From: Cephalothrix spiralis
Lineage: Eukaryota > Nemertea > Palaeonemertea > Archinemertea > Cephalotrichidae
DNA: 13,644 bases
Assembly: GCA_032353305.1 (NCBI GenBank)
Contig: JAUCNG010119988.1
Span: 1 to 13,644, forward strand
Direction: 5' to 3'
In this document: positions 1 to 8,490 of the stretch, piece after piece
Layout of the letters: the number at the start of each line of letters is the position of its first letter
Numbering within the stretch: position 1 is the stretch's first letter
Translations under genes and position numbers: made by a program
The notes under the pieces: generated by a model
Told to the model about the DNA's origin: nothing
What the model saw: the letters and a program-made list of their open reading frames with translations, nothing else
Database searches by the model: none

Positions 1-343
1 CCATTGTTGCCCCCCCCCCCTCCCCAACGGTTTTGCATAGTGGCGCATAGTTGACCCTCTCAAACTATATATTTCTGGAAAGGTCTTGGAAAATGCTGAT
101 CCTTCGGGGGGTTTAGATTTTTGCCACACCCCTGTGTGTGGGTGGGGGCAAAAAACATGATTTTTGAGATAGGAAATCCCCTAAATTAAAAATCACGTTT
201 TTTGTCCCCCACTCCCACACAGGGGGTAGAGCAAAAATCTAAACCCCCACGAGGGCTCAGCCTTTTCCAAGACCTTTCCAGAAATATATAGTTTGTGGGG
301 GTCAACTACCCGCCAATATGAAAAACCGTTGGGGGGCGAATGG
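1..343. repeat. Long foldback (inverted-repeat) element, MITE-like
   Basis: Bases 1-165 and 188-343 are imperfect reverse complements along almost their whole length. For example CCATTGTTGCCCCC at the left edge pairs with GGGGGGCGAATGG at 331-343, TATATATTTCTGGAAAGG pairs with the block near 275-292, and GTGTGGGTGGGGGC pairs with the block near 210-223. A short loop lies around 166-187. It contains no ORF. The pairing begins at base 1, so the element may extend beyond the window. It lies in the intron after exon g of the CCP1-like gene. Confidence 0.85.
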
Positions 344-701
344 TACAAATATCACCCTCGCCAATTTTTCCGTCCAATTGTGTATAAATGAACGTACTGT
401 CTCGGGAGAAGAAAAAAATGTTTTTGAATTTTTTATGATTTTCTATGAATTTTTTATGACTTTTTCGATTTAATATGGGATTTAGGGTGGGGGAAATGAG
501 ACCAGAGGTTCTTCGGGAGAATCATCGTAGTTCCCTTAGTAATGAACCGATCTGCACCAAATCTGTTTTAATGGGGAGATAAGACGATATTCTCAAATAA
601 GTATTTTTTACAATTCTTAAAATATTAATAATTAAGTCACAATATGACGTGATCTGGATGTTTTCCATAATATTGGCACACACTGTATACTGAAGGCTTA
701 C
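344..701. other. Intronic sequence, no feature recognised
   Basis: This belongs to the intron after exon g on the minus strand. It has a short Phe/Tyr-like low-complexity patch (gaattttttatga repeated near 425-465) and no conserved CCP exon. Nothing else is supportable here. Confidence 0.6.
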
Positions 702-934
702 CTTTAGCGTAGTGTAGGTATATGGATAATGATACGCTAGATAACAAACATCGTCATCAATTGGAAACTCGATAGTAAATGTCGATGTATAATAGGGTTT
801 TCCTGAAACTCCTCCTGTAGTCTGCGAGCTCCTTAGAAAATGATTTTTGTAATAACAAACATTCGTTCCTATCCGTCGCCAGTATGGTTTTCCTGCTAAG
901 GCTTCGCTAACGGAATACATAACTGGCTGCATAC
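702..934 (-). CDS. AGTPBP1: CCP1-like gene, exon g (last exon inside the window)
   Basis: Exon of 233 nt, acceptor ttttgcag and donor CTAAAG/gtaagcc. It completes the split Gly and adds 77 codons in phase 0: [15 protein letters not shown], then [32 protein letters not shown] and [10 protein letters not shown]. In vertebrate CCP1 the next segment reads toward FRKDVLCETL and then the HPGE zinc-binding motif. I looked for this in 344-701 and did not find it, so the next exon is off the left edge. Bases 823-851 of this exon recur exactly in the preceding intron at 1661-1689. Confidence 0.96.
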
Positions 935-3900
935 CTGCAAAATATAAAAAATGTAAAAATGCACTTATTGTCATAAAGTATTGTATTTAACATCTGTGGT
1001 CTTTTTCACATCGTCTATAATCGATAGCCGGTGATTTTAATCGAATCATCCAATCAAATCAATCTTGTAAATATACCGTGCTATGAATAATGCTAATGAA
1101 AGTTATATTATATGAGTTTTTACGGATTTCTTCATATAATATAAGTTTCATCAAAAGCTGATCAATCAGCTTTTGGTTTCATGCATATTTATTAGCCAAT
1201 GACGTCACGCGAAAGTAACGTATTCATCCGCGACTTTGACATTCCGTTCTTATTATATTTTCATGGATCAATTATCGATTAAAGAGATAAAACTTCGTAA
1301 TCTAATGCACATGATTTTTGAGTATCTACTGACAGAACCAATCGATATCTATAGTGTGTTGGGCTTTCTTTTAGTAGAGACACTTGAGAACCCTCTAAAA
1401 CAGAACACAAATACTGACTTAAATGATTTGAAAATAGTTAAAAATGCCCTAAAATATGTTTATACAAGGAGTATTACATACCTTTGTCTCCGGGTATAAG
1501 ATATTCACTTGTTTATCTTATATCTTATACCCAGTGACAAAGGTATGTAATATACCTTATCTAAAGCATAGAATGAGTTTCAGGATGACATCAGGCTTTA
1601 TCTCGAAAAAGGCTTGTTCCCTCTCAAAAATTCCGAGCGCAAGCTTTTCGAAAAATGAGTTGCGAGCTCCTTAGAAAATGATTTTTGTATAGGTATATCG
1701 TTTTTGTAGACTTGAATTATAAAATGATACAATTGATAATTAAGAAACTTACCAAAATTTAATTGACTATTAGGCTTTTCACAGTTGATTATGTTGAATC
1801 TATACTTAATCCCGGCTTCCATGTTGCTTACTTCAAAATAAAACCACTGATGGTGATGATTTGTGTTCACATCAGGATTTAAAATGAGATCATATTCATA
1901 TTGTCTTATCTGTAAAAAGATAAAAAAATATTGTATATTTATTGCACGAGTTTTTCTAATGTGCTTTATGGACAAAATTGGCACGTGTGCTGGGTTAGGT
2001 GGGTAACTTTTTTTGGCCAAAAACCCTTTTTTCAGTTTTTTTGCCATTTTTTCCACCTTAATTTTTATACAATTTTTAGGCTTTTAATCATGTTTTTTTT
2101 ACCAACTTATTAGCACCATTTAAAATAAAATTCAGTAGCAAAACAGAGCAAAATAAAATTGGGTGGGTGGTCATATTTTTTTGGAGAAAATAGGCGCGCT
2201 GTGGAAAAAATTGGAAAATTTTGTTTTCGAAAAAACTAGGCCAAAAAGGCCTTTTTTCAATTTTTTCGATGCCATTTTGGGGGTGGGTGGGTACCTTAAC
2301 TCAATTTTGCCAATTTTCAGTAAACGTGTATGCAAAATTTTGCTGGACGAATAGCTGATTGTTGTATATTTCAAGTTTCGATGATACAATACCGAGTAAA
2401 AATTATTGTGGAGGCTTGATTTTTAATGAGAAACTTGATTAAATGGCAATACTATTTGACACTTATTTATATATTTGAATTTAACTTAGTATTTCTATTA
2501 TAATCAAAATACATTGGGCGAATTTCATTTGAACTTCAAAAACCTACCTGAATTGCTCGTCTCAAATTTCCAGATTCAAACTGCGAATCAAACTTCAAAC
2601 AATCATCGCAATAAGTTTCTCCTTTTGCAATTCTGAATCAGGAATAGAAATAATACAGACATTAATAAAAAGAAAGGTTATTATTGAAGAGCAAGTAAGA
2701 AATCTTAGGAACGGAACCTGATTGAGTAAGCGAGACTATAATATATATACATTGTATTATGTTTGAAATTGCCTAGCTTTCACTTGCTCTAAAGTCTAAA
2801 TTTGTGCCCAATGACCTTGTTACAGGCGCGGCAGGACCTTGGGTGCACTCCATCCAAACCCAAATAATTAGTAAAACACTTTTGAAATTGTTCTTCTTAA
2901 AATGTCATTTGGAGGCTACTTTATCTATAATGTCCTCCTGAGCGAAAGGAAATACATGTATCAATAATAATGACGTCATCTAATTGCACGCTACCCCGTT
3001 GAATTAGTCTGGACAATTAGATGACGTCATTATTATTTCAGTGAGTGCTCAGTTTATGACACATTGTAATAATAAATTTTACTTTATGAGTAGTCGATTG
3101 GTTCGAATTTAATTACTCGAATTTGCACTCGACCTTCCAGGTCTCGTGCAAATTCTCGTAATGAAATCCGAACCAAACGACTAATCATGAAGTAATATTA
3201 TAAAATTTCACGATAGGCTACAACCCTAGAGCGGGAGTGACGTTATCCGCTAGCCGATAGGAGTGGCATCACAAAATTAAATCAGTACTTTTTATTTCCA
3301 TCTTCACTTGTTTCGGGCTTCAAGTTGGCAGTAGTTTCATATCGTCCGAAACGAGCCCCTCTCGATTGTCTAAAAGCCGCGAAAAGTCAGTGCATTTTGG
3401 AGGCCTTTGATTCGTTTCTGGCGTCACGTGATATCGATAATGACATGACACACAATGCTCAATGAGACTGGTACCCAAGTGGTCATGAACCAAGTGAACA
3501 TCGCTACTCGCTACTAAAAATGGCATAATATTGATTCGCTATTTTCGGAAAACAGCCAGGGTACTATGAGGTATGATATACGACCCTGTGAGTGAGTCTG
3601 AGAACGAGGATGTAAGTATTCACCAACCTTATTTCATCTCGATTCGTTAAATTCGAATATGAACTTTTATATGTATCCCCGGCGGCAGCTATAATATCAT
3701 CTAAATCATATACAACCCTTTCAATTACACTATCTGGATTGATCATTCGATCAATATCTTCGAATACTTTGGCTCTGAAACAAGAAAATAATGCATTAAT
3801 TTATTTGTCTTTTGGAACCGTCAATAAAATACCAGAGGGTTTCAAACTCTTTTTACCGCTATTTTCTTCGATTTCTCTTCATATTTTTAGTCGTAATTCA

Positions 3901-6900
3901 CCTTTAGCTTATTAGCCGCGGAATTATATTATATTAAAATCGGGTGCTTCCCTTTTCGTCGAAAGACATTTGGTCGAATGGACATTATGTCGAATTGACA
4001 TTTGGTCGAAACCCCATTTTGTCGAATGGACATTTCGTCGAAATGTCGAAAGACACTTCGTCGAAAGATATTTTGTCGAATCACATTTTGTCAAATTTTC
4101 TGCCGGTTAAACATGCTATTCCTAATAATAGGACGAGTATGCTATTCCTAATAATAGGATGAGTGCAATAACGTTGATTTAACAGTACTTATGGCACGAA
4201 CTAATGGTAAATTAGCAGAAAAAATCGAGAATATATCTTAAATAAGTATAATAAAATTGAATTATTTATTTTTATCGGACTTATGCGGATTTTATGTACC
4301 TAAAAAAAATATATAGAGAGAAAAAACTTCATATTTTACTTTATTTGAAATAAAGTTAGCATAGTTGCCTCTAACCTCAGTGATCCAGGTTCGGATCCAG
4401 GTGTTGCCTGAAATTTTTTCTCTTGAAATCTTTGAATTATATTTCTATAATTGAATTATACATACTAATAATTACTATTCTTCTAACCATTGTTTTATTT
4501 ATCAATTCATTCGGATCACGTACTGAACATTTTTGTCTGTCACGATAACAAAAAAGTTCGAAATAGTTTTTTTCTTCAAATTTTGGTTTTACTGTTTTAT
4601 GCAAACACTTTTTTTTCTATAACATTTAGTTTCAAGAGTAGTTTATTAAAACAAATTGTCCGTTAATAATTTATAATCGAAACACGTGATTGGCGATGAC
4701 CAATCAAAACTTCCCCATTTTCTTGGCGCAGCAGAGATCTGCGAATGTGATACGAGCTTCGTAAGCCGCTAGCTCTTAATTTTCAATATTGAATGGCAAT
4801 TGAAGACTATACAAACCTTTGAACTCCATTTGGCTTTTGATAATGTAACTCTACATAAGGCGGAGGCCGACTTCCGTAAAGATCAGGATATGCAATTTTA
4901 CTAAACCGTCCTACACTGTTTGTTTCTGCTGCTAAATATGGATAAACATCAGGAATATTTTCTATCAACGGGTCCTCCCAGTCATCGTCTGAATCATCAA
5001 CAGCCTCTTGGGCAATGTCACGGTTAATGTTAGATTTTGTCATTCGTGTATTAATTGTTTTTGACTTAGGCTTTGGAGTTATGCTAGTCGCACTTCTCGA
5101 GACTGGTGTTTTTGGAATTGATTCCGAACCACTAAGAAAAGGTGACCTTGGCTTTGGAGTTATACTAGTTGCACTTCTCGAGACTGGTTGTGGTGGAATT
5201 GATTCCGAACTACTAAGAAAAGGTGACCTAGGCTTTGGAGTTATACTAGTTGCACTTCTCGAGACTGGTTGTGGTGGAATTGATTCTGAACCAATCAGAA
5301 AAGGTTTAGCACTTCTTGGTCTATTATCATACTGATTGTCACTACTTTGAGACAGAATGGCTGGTAGACTTGGAACACGGTCTCGGTAAGAGCAAGCTTT
5401 CCCACTAACTTCAAAGTTAGGCTGAGACCGAACTGCTCTTGGAAGACTCAATTCAGATTCGTTTAAAGCTGTTGGAATAACTATTGTTGAATTGGAATCA
5501 GCAGCTGATGGTGAATCTTCTTCATCCTCAACATCTACTTCATCGTCGCATGTCATAAATTCCTGAGAATATGAAACGTAACACAAAATTAATTTTTAAT
5601 TTTGTTTTAAAAGACGAAAATCTAGTGTGTTCCAATCAAATGTATAATAGTTAGATGATGTCATATTATGACTGTTAGTAGTAATACACTTCTACTATGG
5701 AACAAACCAAAATCAGCAAAAAGGGTAGTCAAATACGTAACGGAACTTCCTGTCACGTGGCGCTACGTCACAGAACTAGCAAGTATAACATCCTCTACGT
5801 AAACCGAACCTCTAAAACGCATTTGGGTGGTCAGGTGGGCCAACATTTTGGGTGTTTTGTTATAATGTAGATACTATCTGCGTGTAGGGAATTGGACCAG
5901 CGTGAACTAAAAAGGCGTAACAAGGGTAACTGGGCCTCCTCGGGCGTGATGGAGCCAATATAATTACTATATCGCGGTTCAGATAAAACATATAACTATT
6001 ACATCAATTTCCGCAAAGTACCAAAAATTTCTTTAATTTCAAATTAACCCGGATCACTGGAATATGATTTTTTTATTTCATCGAGTTGCTTATTCAATTC
6101 AATTTTGACATGGAAGTCGAAAAAAATTGAAATGCACTGAGAATATTCAAACTACAATTTAAGAGAGATGGCAATTTCATCCTTCTCGATTTATAACGTG
6201 AACCCTCTGTTTGCCAAAGTATTCAAACACAGTATTAACCAATAATTGATTTTATAATACACGTAAATGTTTACCTCAAAATCGAACAATTCTTGAAAAA
6301 ATTCATTATACGACGACTGAAGATCAGTCGCAGATCTTGTATTTGGAGCCAATACTTCTTCTTCCTATAATATAAGACATATATGTTAAATCATCATATT
6401 TCAAGGCACACCGTCTGAGAAAGCAGAAATAGAAGAATGATCGGAGGGCATAGTTAAATTCGCGAAAACTGAAACTACAAATGAGCAATCTAGAGAATAG
6501 GTCGGTTTCTTCTTTTTTCATGAATTTGGTTGGTTACCTTAGTATACAAAGGTCCGTAACGCCCTCAGACACCTGTGCCGCGAAAAGTGTAGTCTCGCGA
6601 TACCTTAGTATATCAAGGTCCGTTTCGTCGTCAGACACCCGTCCTACGAAATTGTCATCTCGTTATACCTTAGTATACGAAGTTCCGTATCGCGCACGCA
6701 AAATATATGCGTCTCGCGATACCATAGTATACGAAGGTCTGTTTCGCCCTCCGACACCACGCCGCGGAAAGTGTCGTCTCGCGATACCTCCTCTAACAAA
6801 CGCGCCGCGGAAAGTCCCACGATACCTTAGTATACTAAGGTTCGTTTCGCCCTCCGACACCTGTGCCGCGGAAAGTGTCGTCTCCTATTACCTTATTATA

Positions 6901-7903
6901 CAAAGGTTCGTATCGCCTTCCGACACCAGCACCGCGGAAAATGTCGTCTCGCGATACCTTAGCATACCAAGGTCCGTATCGTCGTCAGACACCCGTCCTG
7001 CGAAAGTGTCATCTCGCTATACCTGTCCTTAGTATACGTAGTTCTGTATCGCGCACGCAAAATATTCGTCTCGCGATACCATAGTATACGAAGGTCCGTA
7101 TCGCCCTCCGACAAACGCGCCGCAGAAAGTGTAGTCTCGCAATACCTTAGTATACGAAAGTTCGTTTCGCCCTCAGACACACGCCCCGCGGAAAATGTCG
7201 TCTCGCGATCACTTAGTATACGAAGGTTCGTATCGCCCTCCGACAACAGCGCCGCGGAAAGTGTCACGATACCTTAGTATACCAAGGTCTGTATCGTCGT
7301 CAGACACCCGTCCTGCGAAAGTGTCTTCTCGCTATATCTTAGTATACGAAGTTCCATATCGCGCATGCAAAATATTCGTCTCGCGATACCATAATATACG
7401 AAGGTCAGTATCGTCCTTCGATACCAGTTCCGCAGAAAGTGTCGTCTCGCGATACCTTAGTATATAAAGGTCCATATAGCCCTCCGACACCCGCTCCGCG
7501 GAAAGTGTTGTCTCGCGATACCTTAGTAAACGAAGCTCCGTTTCGCCCTCCGACACCATGCCGCGGAGAGTGTCATCTCGCGATATCAGAATCAGGGTAA
7601 TGGTACGCCCATGATCAGACTTGTGTACACCATAGTATTATTTGGTGTGCCTATAACTTAGTCAGAGTCCACACTGTTGCAGGTGCATCGTGGTTGATTA
7701 TACATTAATTCCAAGTAGCATGGGAATATATATTTCCAGTTGTTAATTCTATGGCATCTATAATGTAAAAACAACACTTACCTCAGATGGGGCTTTGTTC
7801 GACCCCGTTGCATCCTCTTCACTACTTATATCATCATCATTATCTAGTGAACTATCATCCCCTGCTGTTGTACTACATGTAGTACTACAACCCGATCGAC
7901 CAA
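702..7903 (-). CDS. AGTPBP1: AGTPBP1/CCP1 (Nna1)-like cytosolic carboxypeptidase, partial multi-exon gene (7 internal exons)
   Basis: CCP1-family enzymes are cytosolic zinc carboxypeptidases that trim glutamate side chains and C-terminal glutamates from tubulin and other proteins. Joining 7903-7782, 6364-6275, 5562-4817, 3774-3628, 2632-2548, 1909-1753 and 934-702 gives 526 codons without a stop; every junction is GT-AG and every phase closes. Seen in order: an acidic linker, a Ser/Pro-rich disordered region, the conserved segment YPDLYG...PPP...GVQR, then [66 protein letters not shown] and [13 protein letters not shown]. These match vertebrate CCP1 from memory, nearly motif for motif. The part seen ends before the catalytic zinc carboxypeptidase domain, which should continue left of base 702, beyond the window. 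The N-terminal helical-repeat exons are missing and must lie to the right. It could instead be orthologous to both CCP1 and CCP4 (AGBL1). Family assignment is very secure; the exact paralogue is less so. Confidence 0.95.
1096..1175. repeat. Two adjacent small hairpins
   Basis: ATGAAAGTTATATTATATGA at 1096-1115 pairs with 1132-1151 with one mismatch. Immediately after it, CAAAAGCTGAT at 1152-1162 pairs perfectly with ATCAGCTTTTG at 1165-1175. Both lie in the 818-bp intron f-g (935-1752) and could be remnants of a MITE. That intron holds no other gene. Confidence 0.7.
1472..1552. repeat. Short foldback element with 33-nt arms
   Basis: Bases 1472-1504 and 1520-1552 are inverted copies differing at only two or three positions (TATTACATACCTTTGTC at the left end is mirrored at the right end), around a 15-nt loop. 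It is intronic in the CCP1-like gene, with no ORF. The outer ends TATTACATACC / GGTATGTAATA look like terminal inverted repeats. Confidence 0.8.
1661..1689. repeat. Exact 29-bp copy of an exon g segment inside intron f-g
   Basis: Bases 1661-1689 are identical to 823-851, which lies inside exon g and encodes the YKNHFLRSS region. The match stops abruptly on both sides. The copy is in the same orientation, 838 bp upstream in the gene's own direction and 64 bp downstream of the exon f donor. It has no splice sites of its own, so it is not a duplicated exon but an exon fragment. Confidence 0.9.
1753..1909 (-). CDS. AGTPBP1: CCP1-like gene, exon f
   Basis: Exon of 157 nt (52 codons plus one base), acceptor tttttacag and donor TTTTG/gtaagtt. 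It encodes [15 protein letters not shown], then [16 protein letters not shown] and [16 protein letters not shown], followed by a split Gly. Every block matches the CCP1 N-domain with few changes. The open frame runs past both splice sites (to 2056 and 1598), but those extensions are intronic and unlike CCP proteins. Confidence 0.96.
1971..2300. repeat. Low-complexity A/T- and GGTGGG-rich patch with a degenerate internal duplication
   Basis: Two related blocks share GGGTGGGT, GGCCAAAAA, a C/T run, TTTTTT and GCCATTTT motifs (about 1998-2060 and 2230-2300). A perfect palindrome, AAAAAGGCCTTTTT, sits near 2245-2258. It is intronic (1910-2547). It looks like an old repeat; short open frames crossing it on both strands are not convincing genes. 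Confidence 0.45.
2548..2632 (-). CDS. AGTPBP1: CCP1-like gene, exon e
   Basis: Exon of 85 nt, acceptor ctgattcag and donor ATTCAG/gtaggtt. It completes the split Arg codon and then encodes 28 residues ending [15 protein letters not shown] in phase 0. FESGNLR is a hallmark of the CCP N-domain. The residues before it contain YCDDC; I remember no Cys pair at this place in vertebrate CCP1, so this may be lineage-specific. Confidence 0.94.
2963..3037. repeat. Hairpin with perfect 24-nt arms containing TGACGTCA
   Basis: Bases 2963-2986 and 3014-3037 are perfect reverse complements (AATAATAATGACGTCATCTA and beyond). Each arm carries the palindrome TGACGTCA, the consensus CRE site bound by CREB/ATF factors. 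This may be coincidental, because the element looks like a small foldback transposon remnant. It lies in intron d-e (2633-3627). Confidence 0.8.
3079..3195. repeat. Imperfect foldback with 50-nt arms
   Basis: Bases 3079-3128 and 3146-3195 pair with several mismatches (outer TTACTTTATGA versus TCATGAAGTAA, inner GAATTTGCAC versus GTGCAAATTC). The 17-nt loop itself contains a small GACC...GGTC hairpin. It lies only about 40 bp from the previous hairpin, which suggests nested or clustered insertion of foldback elements. The rest of this intron, to 3627, is of more balanced composition and contains no recognisable exon. Confidence 0.75.
3628..3774 (-). CDS. AGTPBP1: CCP1-like gene, exon d
   Basis: Exon of 147 nt, acceptor tgtttcag and donor ATAAG/gttggtg. 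Both boundary codons are Arg codons split after two bases. Translation begins [18 protein letters not shown] and continues [18 protein letters not shown]. This lines up with the GVQRTKIAQDIERLI and VVYDLD region of vertebrate CCP1, at the start of the conserved N-domain. Confidence 0.93.
3953..4100. repeat. GTCGAA minisatellite, about nine units of 15-16 bp
   Basis: Degenerate units of the form (G/C)ACATTTNGTCGAAT run from TTTTCGTC at 3953 to TTTTGTCAAA near 4096. GTCGAA or a one-base variant recurs with a spacing of about 15-16 bp. It lies in intron c-d (3775-4816) of the CCP1-like gene, and the frame it opens is repeat-derived. Confidence 0.85.
4113..4164. repeat. Two-copy tandem duplication of 26 bp
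   Basis: ATGCTATTCCTAATAATAGG plus six bases occurs at 4113-4138 and again at 4139-4164 with one difference (GACGAGT / GATGAGT). It directly follows the GTCGAA minisatellite. The remainder of the intron to 4816 is AT-rich, with a small ACTTTATTT/AAATAAAGT hairpin near 4338-4358 and a GATTGG/CCAATC inverted pair near 4689-4706. Confidence 0.85.
4817..5562 (-). CDS. AGTPBP1: CCP1-like gene, exon c: long disordered exon with 27-residue repeats
   Basis: Exon of 746 nt, from acceptor tattctcag to donor CAAAG/gtttgta. It enters in phase 0 and leaves with two bases of an Arg codon. It starts [16 protein letters not shown] and passes through Ser/Pro-rich low-complexity sequence. Almost three copies of a 27-residue unit ([11 protein letters not shown] plus a PFLS-SESIP part) follow, giving several proline-directed S/T-P sites. 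The end is conserved: [20 protein letters not shown] and then YPDLYG, PPP and GVQR, matching the vertebrate CCP1 segment with YPDYFG, PPP and GVQR. An ATG at 5586 lies in the preceding intron, so it should not be used as a start. Confidence 0.93.
5071..5308. repeat. Coding 81-bp tandem repeat, almost three units, in exon c
   Basis: CTTTGGAGTT begins units at 5071, 5152 and 5233, a period of exactly 81 bp or 27 codons, so copy number can change without a frameshift. The units at 5152 and 5233 are nearly identical, while the unit at 5071 has diverged (GGTGTTTTTGGAA in place of GGTTGTGGTGGAA). It encodes the [11 protein letters not shown]-containing unit on the minus strand. Confidence 0.95.
5563..6274. 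other. Intron b-c of the CCP1-like gene
   Basis: GT-AG intron of 712 bp. At 5745-5960 the composition is less AT-rich than its surroundings and includes TCACGTGGCGCTACGTCA, with an E-box CACGTG. This could be an old repeat insertion or a regulatory patch. No exon is recognisable. Confidence 0.6.
6275..6364 (-). CDS. AGTPBP1: CCP1-like gene, exon b
   Basis: Exon of 90 nt (30 codons, phase 0 at both ends), bounded by the acceptor atattatag and the donor GAG/gtaaaca. It begins [11 protein letters not shown] and ends [14 protein letters not shown]. The pattern of a Tyr-containing helix followed by F-x-E-L-x-D resembles the MYEHLFPELVDDF stretch of vertebrate CCP1, which sits at the same place between the acidic linker and the long disordered region. 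Intron a-b (6365-7781) holds the satellite array. Confidence 0.8.
6365..6536. other. Intronic flank of the satellite
   Basis: Unique AT-rich sequence between the acceptor of exon b and the first satellite monomer. No exon or regulatory site is recognised. The equivalent right flank, 7585-7781, is also unique. Confidence 0.6.
6537..7584. repeat. CpG-rich satellite array of 17 monomers with higher-order structure
   Basis: Monomers begin with ACCTTAGTATAC and end with TCTCGCGAT. Starts are at 6537, 6602, 6667, 6721, 6786, 6824, 6890, 6956, 7021, 7078, 7144, 7210, 7271, 7336, 7388, 7454 and 7520. Most are 65-66 bp. A short class of 52-57 bp (6667, 7021, 7336) carries GCGCACGCAAAATAT instead of the CCGCGG module. 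Each short monomer is preceded by a monomer with GTCGTCAGACACCCGTCC and followed by one starting ACCATA, giving three triads (6602, 6956, 7271). The array lies in intron a-b. Open frames through it on both strands are repeat-derived. Confidence 0.95.
7782..7903 (-). CDS. AGTPBP1: CCP1-like gene, exon a: acidic linker
   Basis: Exon of 122 nt. Its acceptor reads gatttcag at the high side and its donor reads GAG/gtaagtg at the low side. It enters with two bases of a split codon and leaves in phase 0. The 40 full codons give a Ser/Thr/Cys-rich start ([16 protein letters not shown]) followed by an Asp/Glu run ([11 protein letters not shown]). Vertebrate CCP1 has a comparable acidic stretch just behind its helical-repeat domain. 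A perfect 16-bp palindrome, GTACTACATGTAGTAC, lies at 7870-7885. Identification rests on phase, splice sites and linkage to the next exon, since acidic linkers carry little homology signal. Confidence 0.75.
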
Positions 7904-8289
7904 CTGAAATCAAATAATATTTATAAAATTAATATAACAATTGACAAAAGAGTTAAACCAAAGACTCTGTTTATTGATCTTTCTTTTTGATGTACGGTAC
8001 GTTGCAATGTCTTTTTATTAAAAAATAAATAAAATAAAAAATATTTCAGCCAGACAAGCCTATATATAATACTTTATTCGCAAAATAGAATTGCACTGAC
8101 AGAAATTGTATGTTTATGTACAGTAGAATGATATGAGACTCATCTCATCGGGTTCTAATGAGGTACTGCTGTCTTCTTTTTTATAATAAATGCATCACTT
8201 TATTTAGAAATAAAGGAAGGAATACAATCTTCCCAGGACCAATTCCTTAACTGATTGAAATTTATAATAGTCCTCATCTGAAAATTCAA

Positions 8290-8400
8290 TTTTCACTAGA
8301 TTGTTTTTTCCCCAAATTAGTCCTGAGATGTAGTTATTGTTAGATGGTAGCCTCGCTTTGCTAATCGACAGAAAAACGATATAACACTGTTATTAGTGTT
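8290..8400. repeat. Dispersed repeat R, copy 1
   Basis: This block has TTTTCACTAGATTGTTTTTT, then AGTCCTGAGATGTA, GGTAGCCTCGCTTTGCTAAT and GACAGAAAAACGATAT. The same modules in the same order occur at 10362-10480, and the second half also occurs at 8491-8556. It lies downstream (3') of the channel gene. The interval 7904-8289 before it is AT-rich with no recognisable exon. Confidence 0.85.
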
Positions 8401-8490
8401 ATTTCCTATATTTAAGTCCGAACAGGCACTTGACAGGCACTTGACACCTTTTGCATTATTAAATAATTTTCCTATCTTTCCAGTTTCTTT

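Noticed and set aside
1236-1674. Two plus-strand open frames (1236-1499 and 1456-1674).
   Set aside because: They run through intron f-g and the hairpin at 1472-1552; the peptides look random.
3320-3526. Minus-strand frame of 68 codons with several His and Cys residues.
   Set aside because: It is inside the CCP1 intron d-e, has no homology I recognise and no splice sites linking it to the flanking exons in phase.
4385-4415. GGTTCGGATCC, a Pol III B-box-like sequence that could mark a tRNA or a tRNA-derived SINE.
   Set aside because: The T-arm would pair in four of five positions, but no anticodon arm, D-arm or matching 5' acceptor strand could be found upstream.
5015-5335. Plus-strand frame of 106 codons opposite exon c.
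   Set aside because: It is the antisense shadow of the coding 81-bp repeat; the minus frame carries the CCP1 homology and matching splice sites.
6481-7559. Several overlapping open frames on both strands (for example 6481-7032 plus and 6959-7267 minus).
   Set aside because: They all arise from the satellite array. Peptides on different strands and frames repeat with the monomer period and resemble no protein family.
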